64,000 nt of DNA, taken from assembly GCF_039233145.1 (NCBI RefSeq), contig NZ_CP136419.1, forward strand, positions 1,586,001 to 1,650,000, given 5' to 3'. Position 1 is the stretch's first letter. Each line of letters begins with the position of its first letter. A program made the position numbers and the translations under genes. The notes under the pieces are model-generated. The model was not told the origin of the DNA and searched no databases. It saw only the letters and a list, made by a program, of their open reading frames with translations. This document shows positions 57,757-64,000 of this stretch, in pieces. This DNA comes from Moorella humiferrea (GTDB taxonomy: Bacteria > Bacillota > DSM-521 > Neomoorellales > Neomoorellaceae).

Positions 57757-58402
57757 ATTGTTTAAGATTTTGTGGCCTTTTGTGGTCATAATCCCCTTGA
57801 TCGTTCCTATGCCTATTGTCCTCTTGGTGCTCACGATTTTGATCATTATTAGTCCTATAATAATGTTTCGTTATAGTCATCAAAAAAAGGTTTTTCTTAA
57901 ACGCACGGATGTAAAATGGTGGGTATCTACCATATTTACTTTGGGCCTGATATGTACTTTGGGGTTGTTCTTTGCAACCTGCAAAGGAATTATCTACAGG
58001 GGAAATATACTTCGCTTTTCTTTCTGGCTGATAAACGTCGGATTGCTTTTGCATTTACATTCTCTCCTTACCCTTAAACAAATGTTCCATGCTGAACCAG
58101 CGATATTAGAGCGACAAACCATAGTATCCGATGGACCATATCAATTAGTACGGCACCCTATTTATCTTGCATACATATTGCTTCATCTTGGAATGAGCCT
58201 TACTACGGGCAGGGTATTTATTGGGCTATTGCTAACCACCCCCACAGTATTCTGGGCTATTCAAAGGGCAATGCTAGAAGAAACGCTCCTTGCAGACGGG
58301 GAGACAAAGGATTCATATCTGTCTTACGCTTCTTCGACACCAATGCTATTTCCTACAGCGCGTAGTATAATAAGGTTTCTACAAAAAACCTATGGTAGTT
58401 AA
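57757..58402 (+). CDS. Isoprenylcysteine carboxyl methyltransferase-like membrane protein
   Basis: Reads from TTG at 57758; 214 residues, AAGGAGG about 11 bases earlier. Five or so helices and the family end pattern: SDGPYQLVRHPIYLAYILLH, LGMSLTTGRVF, and AMLEETLL, seen in ICMT/PEMT-type membrane methyltransferases. The substrate in bacteria is not known. Transcribed against the tad genes. Confidence 0.75.
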
Positions 58403-58404
58403 AA

Positions 58405-59115
58405 TCACCAGCAGGCATCCTGGGGAGCGCTGTTCCTGCCCAGGAGCCAACCGTTCCTTATAACCGAATAAAAAGTTCCCGCCTGCCCGCAGCGGCTTGA
58501 ACTTACATCCTGAATACCGGCCAGCTTGAGAAACGTCGTTTTAATCATACCGGCAGCCCTGACCACAACCGAAGGGTAATAAGGGCCGCTGCTGTAAACA
58601 TCTATTTTGCTATCAAGCTTGCTACCGCCGTATTCCGGGCTCATAAAGCGCGGCCAGTTTATATCCAGGACTGAATTGGCAACTGCGGTGGTATTAGATG
58701 GATATTCGATCCACCTGGCTTCGTATCCTAAAAAACGGTCACAGCAAGTGCCGCGTCTCCAGCCGCCTTCCTCAACCAGCTTCTTTTCCGGCCCGGTGAG
58801 GGTCACCGGGGGATCGCACACGCAGCAGCAGGAACACCCATCAAGACCGCAGCATGTCTCACAATGGCCATATCCCACGGTAATGGTCACATAGCGCACC
58901 CCCTGGGTGGACCCCGCCAGGGCCGCCGCGTCCACCGCCGTCTGCAGATCTTCCCTGGCCACGTAAAGCCTGGCAAAATCAGTAGCCAGTCCCGCCAGGA
59001 GAAGAAGAAGGGCTATGATCATCACGGTCATCAGCAGCACCACGCCGCGCTCATCGTTCTTCAGGGTTCGTATCTGAATACTGCGGACCCGCTTACCTTT
59101 ATGCTCTTTTCCCAT
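58405..59115 (-). CDS. tadG: TadG-like pseudopilin with cysteine-rich insert
   Basis: 236 residues. N-terminal part KNDERGVVLLMTVMIIALLL, LLAGLATDFARLYVAREDLQ and TAVDAAALAGSTQG is typical TadG/TadE-Flp. An insert CETCCGLDGCSCCCVCDPP (about 84-102) has ten cysteines, and more follow (GTCCDRF). This suggests metal binding or dense disulfides, matching the VKOR-Trx gene close by. Confidence 0.85.
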   Translation of the reverse strand: MGKEHKGKRVRSIQIRTLKNDERGVVLLMTVMIIALLLLLAGLATDFARLYVAREDLQTAVDAAALAGSTQGVRYVTITVGYGHCETCCGLDGCSCCCVCDPPVTLTGPEKKLVEEGGWRRGTCCDRFLGYEARWIEYPSNTTAVANSVLDINWPRFMSPEYGGSKLDSKIDVYSSGPYYPSVVVRAAGMIKTTFLKLAGIQDVSSSRCGQAGTFYSVIRNGWLLGRNSAPQDACW

Positions 59116-59471
59116 GGAGCACCTCCTAAAAGCGCCGTTATCCCGGGCAGGAAAACTGGAGAATCGCAGGCAACTTCGGCGGTCACCAGGTTTTGCCCGG
59201 GAGAGTTAGGCGTAAGAACCACCTGCGCCCTGGCCGGGCTTATCCCCGCCGCGCTTAAAACTTCATACCCCACCTGGGAGGCCTTATTTGCATTCAACGT
59301 CACGGCATAAGTACGCCCAGCTTCCCTGGCCGCCGCCACCGCCCCCAGCTTGTCTTTTAGCAGGAGAGAAACGTTTACCATACCCATCAAAATGACGATA
59401 AGGAGGATACAGGAAAGAACAAACTCCAGCATCACGGGACCCCGGCAGTCTTTATAAAGACGCTTCAGCAT
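59061..59471 (-). CDS. TadE/TadF-like pseudopilin
   Basis: 136 residues from MLKRLYKDCRGPVMLEFVLS; longer frames are not supported. A hydrophobic helix (CILLIVILMGMVNVSLLL) and soluble domain (AAREAGRTYAVTLNANKASQ). Overlaps TadG by 55 bases and starts next to the stop of the other TadE, so three minor pilins are coupled. Confidence 0.83.
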   Translation of the reverse strand: MLKRLYKDCRGPVMLEFVLSCILLIVILMGMVNVSLLLKDKLGAVAAAREAGRTYAVTLNANKASQVGYEVLSAAGISPARAQVVLTPNSPGQNLVTAEVACDSPVFLPGITALLGGAPWEKSIKVSGSAVFRYEP

Positions 59472-59472
59472 T

Positions 59473-59946
59473 TTACCAGCACTCTCCACTGCAGGAGCAT
59501 CCCACGCAAACGGGCCTGGTACGATCTGGCTCCGTCCGGTTGCGGTACTCCACATAATAGCTGCTCTGCTGCTCCAGGGTGATTTCGTTGTCCATCGCTT
59601 TGCCGCCAAGAAAGGCGGCGATCCCCGGCGCAAATACCGGAGTTCTGTATGTAACCGTTGCCGTCACCCTTTCGTTTCGGCTTCCCAGGCCAGACACACG
59701 GACATCTCCCTTCCCCTGTCCCAATCCTGCCGCTTCAAGGATTTTTTGCCCTTTGCTCAAGGCGTCCGCCAGCCTGCCGGTGACTGCCGCCGTCCGCCCA
59801 GCATCCCTGGCGGCAGAGGCCGCCACAATGTGGTTGTTGAGCAGGATGGCGAAATTGATTGTCCCCAGGACCAGGGCAATAAATATAGGGAAAACCAGAG
59901 CAAATTCCAGTATCACGTTGCCGCGCTCATCTTTATGCAGTCTCAT
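59473..59946 (-). CDS. tadE: TadE-like pseudopilin
   Basis: 157 residues: MRLHKDERGNVILEFALVFP, helix IFIALVLGTINFAILLNNHI, then VAASAARDAGRTAAVTGRLA. Ends with four cysteines (CVGCSCSGEC). First of the TadE-TadE-TadG group. Confidence 0.85.
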   Translation of the reverse strand: MRLHKDERGNVILEFALVFPIFIALVLGTINFAILLNNHIVAASAARDAGRTAAVTGRLADALSKGQKILEAAGLGQGKGDVRVSGLGSRNERVTATVTYRTPVFAPGIAAFLGGKAMDNEITLEQQSSYYVEYRNRTEPDRTRPVCVGCSCSGECW

Positions 59947-59963
59947 AAAATCCCTCCCATCAA

Positions 59964-59992
59964 AAAAGGCCGCCTTGTGGCGGCCCGGATAA
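59964..59992 (-). terminator. Terminator between the CARDB-like protein and TadE
   Basis: Minus strand GGGCCGCCACAAGGCGGCC followed by TTTTTTG. Separates the surface protein gene from the tadE group. Confidence 0.82.
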
Positions 59993-60003
59993 AGAAGGAA
60001 CTC

Positions 60004-61917
60004 CTAGCTTATCAACTCCACACTTATCTTGCTGTCCGGCGGGTTGAAGCCGGGCAGGCTGCCTACGGGAACTGTTACCGTGTCGCTGTTGTTTCCCGGC
60101 CTGCAGTCTTCTACCCCTATGGGAGCAGCAGTCACTTTAAAAGTATAACTGCCTGCCGTGTTGGGCCTGATCACCCAGCTCAATGTTGTGCTGCCGCCCC
60201 GGTTCAGGGAAATATATTTGGTGTCATATATGCCGTTGCCGGATATGGTGACCTTTACCTGCACCGGCCCGGCCGGGCCTTCATTGTCCCGGCTGATTGT
60301 AGCAACCAGGGCGGTATTCATGCCGGCATACCTCTGCTGGCGGGGAGAATAGGTCAAAGATGCGCTTATATCCGTACACTGCGCCGCCGGCGGCACGTAG
60401 GTTTCTTTCTTGTTGTTACTCCAATCCCTGTCATCCGGCGGGTTCACCGGGTGGATTTTTGCCACCAGGGTATTGCCGTTGGCATCCCCGTGCCATGTGA
60501 AGGTGAAGGTCTTTTCTTCGCCAGGCTGGAACTCCACCGGCACCTGGTCGTTCAAGGGCGTACCGTTGGATGCCGTCGCGTAGTAGCCGTTATTAGTCAA
60601 CGATAAAGTCGCCTTGACCGGCACAGGGTAGTCCGCGGCCAACCCGTAGACTACAGTCCCGGTGTATGCTTTACCCGGCTCGGCTTCCGAAGCGCCGGGG
60701 TCCAACAATTTAACGTACATATCGGGGGCGATGGGTTTAACAGTAACGTCCACGTAATTGTCTTTATAGGTGGATTCCAGCAATTCCCCAAAGGGATTCA
60801 CCGCCACCCGTACTTTATACGGCTTATCCTCTACTTTAAACTTTAACGTTACTTGAGTTTTGTCCCATGCCTTCACCGGAACACCGGCCGCAGCCGTGAC
60901 GTACGTGCCGCCTTCACGCTTCACCGCCACGTCAGGCGCCAGGTCAGCGGAGCTTTCATTCGTAATTGTGTACTGGGCTTCTTTTTCTTCTCCCGGAGCA
61001 CCGGTTATTTCAACCGGACCCTCCAGCTTTAAGTTCGCCCACGGCGTTACCGCCCCGATGAAGCCCGGCACCGACGCAGGACTGTTTTTCAGCTGGTCGC
61101 TCCAGTCTTTGCCGCGGTAAAATCCTATCCCGTCCGGGGCGTTTTCGTCATAATTGGGGCTGGTCTCTGCCGCCACGGCCCAGTTGGCACTCTGCGGCCC
61201 GGGATTAAGAAGCAGATGGTAGTAAAAAGTAGCGCCGTGGTCGAAAGCGTCTAAGGCCCGCAGGTATTGCGTACTCCCGTCGGCGGAAGGTATCAACCCG
61301 TCAGAATATGCCTTGTTTGCCAAATAGGGCTTCCACTTCGCCGCTAAAGAATCGTTCATTCCCGCCTCTTGTGCCAAGAAGTCTTCCCGTGACGGCATGG
61401 GGACATTCACGAATATGCCCGAAGAAGCGTCTCCGGCCCAGGCGTTGCCTTTGTCTATATAACGTACTTGCGGTAACACATCAAAATAATCCGCCAGGAA
61501 ATTCACAACGTCGGGGTCGTCAAAATCTGCGTCGGGGAGGATGACTTTTTTCGTCCCGGACGCCGGGGCCGGGGTCATGTTGGAGTTAATAGGGATGTAA
61601 AGCTCGTTCAGGCCGTACCGGCTTCCCTCCTGCGCCCATCCCGGCTTGGTCCAAAGCTCACCCCAAACCAGATCCACGTCGCTCAGGCTGATTTCACCCT
61701 TATTTCCCTCCAGACTGGCGGTAACGGAATTGGGGTTATACAGCAGCACCGGCACGCGGCGGACGAACCAGGTCATGCCGTTGGAGAGGGGGGCCTGGGA
61801 GTCGGAAGGGGCGCCTTTAGAATATCCTTCACCCTCAACGAAAGCAAAAGCCGGGCTGGCCAATGCCGCCATGAGAAGCAAAAAGAAAAAAGCCCTGAAA
61901 AAGGCTTTACGCAGCAT
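60004..61917 (-). CDS. Secreted protein with CARDB/Ig-like repeats
   Basis: 637 residues. Signal peptide AFFRAFFFLLLMAALASPAF then AFVEGEG. Unknown N-terminal domain (about 30-300), then three CARDB-type modules: DLAPDVAVKREGGTYVTAAA, VPVKATLSLTNNGYYATASN, and ISASLTYSPRQQRYAGMNTA. The end has a Cys (VEDCRPGNNSDTVTV). Likely surface or pilus-linked, between the SLH protein and the Tad pseudopilins. Confidence 0.78.
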   Translation of the reverse strand: MLRKAFFRAFFFLLLMAALASPAFAFVEGEGYSKGAPSDSQAPLSNGMTWFVRRVPVLLYNPNSVTASLEGNKGEISLSDVDLVWGELWTKPGWAQEGSRYGLNELYIPINSNMTPAPASGTKKVILPDADFDDPDVVNFLADYFDVLPQVRYIDKGNAWAGDASSGIFVNVPMPSREDFLAQEAGMNDSLAAKWKPYLANKAYSDGLIPSADGSTQYLRALDAFDHGATFYYHLLLNPGPQSANWAVAAETSPNYDENAPDGIGFYRGKDWSDQLKNSPASVPGFIGAVTPWANLKLEGPVEITGAPGEEKEAQYTITNESSADLAPDVAVKREGGTYVTAAAGVPVKAWDKTQVTLKFKVEDKPYKVRVAVNPFGELLESTYKDNYVDVTVKPIAPDMYVKLLDPGASEAEPGKAYTGTVVYGLAADYPVPVKATLSLTNNGYYATASNGTPLNDQVPVEFQPGEEKTFTFTWHGDANGNTLVAKIHPVNPPDDRDWSNNKKETYVPPAAQCTDISASLTYSPRQQRYAGMNTALVATISRDNEGPAGPVQVKVTISGNGIYDTKYISLNRGGSTTLSWVIRPNTAGSYTFKVTAAPIGVEDCRPGNNSDTVTVPVGSLPGFNPPDSKISVELIS

Positions 61918-61938
61918 GAGAAATCCGCTCCTTTAAAG

Positions 61939-62937
61939 TTATTTCATATAGCCTACTTGCCGCAGGTATTTTAAATCCCTGTTATCAGGCGTCCCGCCTT
62001 GGGTCAACATCCAACGACCGTCAATTTTCTTTAAACGTGCGATAATAATGCCTTTATAACCACTCTCATTTTCTATTTTGCAAACGGCGTAAGCGATAGC
62101 ATTATGTTTTTCAGCCACTTTGGTTTCGTCAATTTTACCCTGATAATTTTTCCTCCCATCATTTCGGTTGTCATACATAAACCTCCGTGCGCCCTCAAAG
62201 TAAGCCCTGGTCACCCGTTTGTAGGGCAGCTTATCATAAAAACTCAAATCTACATTACGCCGGGCTTCAAAGTCTGCTATATCAGCGTTAACGTCTCCTA
62301 TAGCTTCCATCATCGCCTGCTTCAACTCATCGTCACTCGGCAAATTATTATCCACGCTCTTAGCCACCCTGAGCAGCAGGACCGCCGCTTCGCCCCTGAG
62401 CAGGTTCTGGTCGGCACCCAGGACGCCAGGGCTGATACCCTTCATTAGCCCGGTTTTGTTTGCGTAAATGGCGTCCGCGTCGGAGGTGTCGCTGAAAGTC
62501 GCGCCCTGGTCCTTCACCGCCACCTGGTAGACTTTAGCCAGGCGGCCCAGCCACTGCGCCGCCTCCAGCCGGGTAATAGCGGCATCCCAATTCCCGCTTT
62601 TGTCGGGGATCACCCCGGCCTTCACTAGGCCGTCTACGGCCCCGTCGTACCAGTTCGGCCCGGGAGTACCGCCCGCGTCCACTATGCGGTTCAATACGGC
62701 CGCGAACTCCGCCCGGGTCATGTTGTTGTTGAGCCCCAGGGTGTGATCCGGATAACCGGCGTAAAGCTCAAAGTCGATGGCTTCAATGATGTCGTCCTGG
62801 CCCCAGGAAAAGTCTTTCGTGATGGTATCCTTATCGCTGAAACGGTACTCCATCTCGGCATGGGCTGGAACGATAAAGGAGAACAGCATTACCACTAGGG
62901 CGGCAAAAAAGGCCAGCTTCTTGAACATGGAAATCAA
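61939..62937 (-). CDS. S-layer homology (SLH) domain protein
   Basis: 332 residues. Signal peptide FKKLAFFAALVVMLFSFIVP AHA. SLH modules: ELYAGYPDHTLGLNNNMTRA, EFAAVLNRIV; AGVIPDKSGNWDAAITRLEA, AQWLGRL; and GISPGVLGADQNLLRGEAAV. SLH domains anchor to pyruvylated wall polymer. The C-terminal domain (YFEGARRFMYDNRNDGRKNY) may be a sensor or carrier. Start overlaps the small gene upstream. Confidence 0.88.
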   Translation of the reverse strand: MISMFKKLAFFAALVVMLFSFIVPAHAEMEYRFSDKDTITKDFSWGQDDIIEAIDFELYAGYPDHTLGLNNNMTRAEFAAVLNRIVDAGGTPGPNWYDGAVDGLVKAGVIPDKSGNWDAAITRLEAAQWLGRLAKVYQVAVKDQGATFSDTSDADAIYANKTGLMKGISPGVLGADQNLLRGEAAVLLLRVAKSVDNNLPSDDELKQAMMEAIGDVNADIADFEARRNVDLSFYDKLPYKRVTRAYFEGARRFMYDNRNDGRKNYQGKIDETKVAEKHNAIAYAVCKIENESGYKGIIIARLKKIDGRWMLTQGGTPDNRDLKYLRQVGYMK

Positions 62938-63059
62938 CTCCTTTTAGTTATTTTAGATGGATTTTGGGGCATATTTGTTCCCTCGCCGAACCTTTTATTT
63001 ACTTCCCGCAAAATTTCTTCCACTTCTTCCGACGTCAGAACTTCTTTTTGCAAAAACAT
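62934..63059 (-). CDS. Small protein upstream of the SLH gene, 41 residues
   Basis: MFLQKEVLTSEEVEEILREV then NKRFGEGTNMPQNPSKITKR. Charged helix. GGGGGGTG is immediately before the ATG, closer than ideal. Ends with a 4-base overlap with the SLH gene, suggesting coupled translation. Confidence 0.5.
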   Translation of the reverse strand: MFLQKEVLTSEEVEEILREVNKRFGEGTNMPQNPSKITKRS

Positions 63060-63072
63060 CACCCCCCATGTA

Positions 63073-63099
63073 AATAAAAAAACCGGCCTGCAACCGGAT
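63073..63099 (-). terminator. Terminator of the type I toxin transcript
   Basis: Minus strand CCGGTTGCAGGCCGG then TTTTTTTATTT. It lies about 190 bases after the toxin stop, giving a long 3' untranslated region. Confidence 0.7.
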
Positions 63100-63145
63100 T
63101 GCTTTCTACGATTGCTGCCGTACCAATAATTTTTGCGAAACATCC

Positions 63146-63282
63146 TTGACTAAGATGACCCAATTGAGGATAATCTTTAGTAGAAGGGGAACAAAAATAA
63201 CCGGAGTGACCTTCAGGGAGCCCCACCAACCGGGGTTCATCTACAACCCTTGAAGCTGCGGCAACAGCCTCAAGGGTTTTCA
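63146..63282 (+). ncRNA. Predicted antisense RNA antitoxin
   Basis: Plus-strand promoter TTGACT (63146-63151), 17-bp spacer, GATAAT (63169-63174); expected start near 63181. A strong terminator follows, AACCCTTGA (63245-63253) pairing with TCAAGGGTT (63270-63278) and ending in TTTT. The RNA of about 100 bases is complementary to the 3' untranslated region of the toxin mRNA, as in the txpA/RatA arrangement. Confidence 0.65.
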
Positions 63283-63283
63283 A

Positions 63284-63373
63284 TTACTTCCGCAGCATGG
63301 TGATAGCCACCATCAGGGTCAGAAGAGACAGCAGAGTTCCGATGATTTGAAGCATCTCGGATACTGTAATCAC
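63284..63373 (-). CDS. Putative holin-like type I toxin, 29 residues
   Basis: GTG start behind GGAGGTGGGG. Reads MITVSEMLQIIGTLLSLLTL then MVAITMLRK: one membrane helix with a basic tail, the pattern of short holin-like toxins of the TxpA/BsrG type. Such peptides damage the membrane and are controlled by antisense RNA, which is predicted here at 63146-63282. Confidence 0.72.
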   Translation of the reverse strand: MITVSEMLQIIGTLLSLLTLMVAITMLRK

Positions 63374-63538
63374 CGGCCCCACCTCCCTTCGGGAAAATAT
63401 CCCCCGGCAGGTAGGGCCTTTTTTTCTCCGGTTTATCGTTCCCCTCGAACAGTATTCTACCTTATGTAACACATCTTGCCAATATTTTTCTCTCCTTCCT
63501 TTTGCGCTGTTCTGCACACCCCTTCCAACCAAAAAGAA

Positions 63539-63568
63539 AAACCCGGCAGTATTGACCCGCCGGGCAAA
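63539..63568 (-). terminator. Terminator after the right-hand Flp pilin
   Basis: Minus strand GCCCGGCGGGTCAATACTGCCGGGT followed by TTTTCTTTTT. Located 9 bases after the pilin stop. Confidence 0.78.
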
Positions 63569-63576
63569 AAAACCGC

Positions 63577-63744
63577 TCAGTGCCCAAGTTTACCTTTGAT
63601 ATCATTGAAAACATTGCCGACGCTAACACCTAATGCCTGGGTTATACCCCAGATTGCAAGAAGTACCAGCACTGCCATACCAGCATATTCTAATATAGTA
63701 GGGCCGCGCTGGTCAAAATACAGCCGCTTCAAGATGTTTCGCAT
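63577..63744 (-). CDS. Flp-type pilin
   Basis: 55 residues with GGAGGTAA upstream: MRNILKRLYFDQRGPTILEY then AGMAVLVLLAIWGITQALGV. QRGPTILEY shows the prepilin cleavage region with Glu and Tyr, as in Flp pilins. It follows a TadC-like gene, implying that a second tad core lies to the right. Confidence 0.8.
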   Translation of the reverse strand: MRNILKRLYFDQRGPTILEYAGMAVLVLLAIWGITQALGVSVGNVFNDIKGKLGH

Positions 63745-63788
63745 AAGCTATTACCTCCATCCTTAAAATTTTGCTTTTAAATTTAAGG

Positions 63789-64000
63789 TCATCGTAATAT
63801 CTGGCTAAATTGGACTGCCGCCGGAAAAATCAACAAAAAAAGCAAGGGGCCTATAATAAACACCAGCAAAGGTAAAGTCATCTTAACCACGGCTTCGCCT
63901 GCCTGTTTTTCGGCGGCGTATCGCCTCAAAACCCGCATCTGGGCGGCATGCTCGCTGATCGCCTCGGCTATAGGCGTTCCGTAGCGGTCAGCCTGGATAA
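63789..64000 (-). CDS. TadC-like protein, C-terminal part (gene continues past the window)
   Basis: The visible 70 residues read ADRYGTPIAEAISEHAAQMR, VLRRYAAEKQAGEAVVKMTL, PLLVFIIGPLLFLLIFPAAV and end QFSQILR. This is the T2SS-F end region of TadC. It is distinct from the TadC at 50041-50820, so two sets of platform genes exist. Confidence 0.85.
   Translation of the reverse strand, partial: IQADRYGTPIAEAISEHAAQMRVLRRYAAEKQAGEAVVKMTLPLLVFIIGPLLFLLIFPAAVQFSQILR

Noticed and set aside
57632-58054. 140-residue minus-strand frame
   Set aside because: Antisense to the ICMT-like gene, whose membrane helices and RHP motif are convincing.
63059-63283. 74-residue frame below the holin-like toxin
   Set aside because: It lies in the toxin 3' untranslated region opposite a predicted antisense RNA with terminator; no ribosome site fits it well.
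1-64000. CRISPR arrays, tRNA or rRNA genes
   Set aside because: No regular repeat-spacer pattern, no tRNA cloverleaf with CCA-type end and no rRNA sequence were noticed in reading; the dispersed repeats are too long and far apart for CRISPR.

Overview
The window looks like a thermophilic, anaerobic, Moorella-like Firmicute. This rests on codon and GC style, Gram-positive conjugation genes, SLH and Tad pilus proteins, and strong AGGAGG ribosome sites; the organism is inferred from gene style, not proven. Nearly everything from about 0.6 kb rightward reads on the minus strand and looks like one large integrated conjugative element. Its left edge is a large serine recombinase (764-2371) beside the start of an rlmI-type rRNA methyltransferase (1-574).

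Layout. 2.3-6.0 kb: control region with two divergent pairs of XRE repressors, each pair around palindromic operators, an ImmA/IrrE-type protease, and one intact plus several decayed copies of a small HTH gene. 6.2-9.3 kb: unknown genes, an orphan HicB-like protein, a relic of an IS200/IS605 right end (TnpB guide-RNA scaffold), and a HEPN/MNT pair. 9.47-13.43 kb: an IS66-family element with an 8-bp target duplication, itself split by an IS3-family element. 13.6-18.2 kb: a three-gene HerA ATPase - NurA nuclease - DNA methyltransferase operon, the best candidate here for an undescribed defence system. 18.7-22.7 kb: CpaE/ParA-like ATPase, a second identical IS3 copy, a gene whose last codon it replaced, and a GNAT-like gene.

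22.7-33.7 kb: type IV secretion and mobilisation module. In transcription order it has an RHH accessory protein, MOBP relaxase, VirD4, VirB2-like, VirB6-like, a small membrane protein, PrgI/VirB3-like, VirB4 N-terminal part, VirB4 ATPase and M23 peptidase. A vapBC-like pair is inserted head-on between the two VirB4 parts. An oriT-like hairpin region lies upstream of the accessory gene. 33.7-44.7 kb: further HEPN/MNT genes, a Toprim/DUF3854 protein, ArdC-like antirestriction protein, orphan methyltransferase, HTH replication-type protein, YgiT zinc finger, HAD phosphatase, EAL phosphodiesterase and a ParM/ParR-like segregation pair.

44.8-64 kb: a Tad/Flp pilus locus (CpaA, CpaB, TadA, TadB, TadC, Flp pilins, two prepilin peptidases, TadE/F/G pseudopilins) with secreted Ig/PKD, CARDB-like and SLH surface proteins, a VKOR-thioredoxin fusion and a degenerate relative. 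A type I toxin with an apparent antisense RNA sits near the right end.

A GC-rich ~250-330 bp repeat occurs four times (one copy split by IS66), always in the same orientation and upstream of minus-strand genes. Paired base changes between copies suggest a conserved folded structure. Two of these operons (HEPN/MNT and HerA) also share a near-identical promoter.
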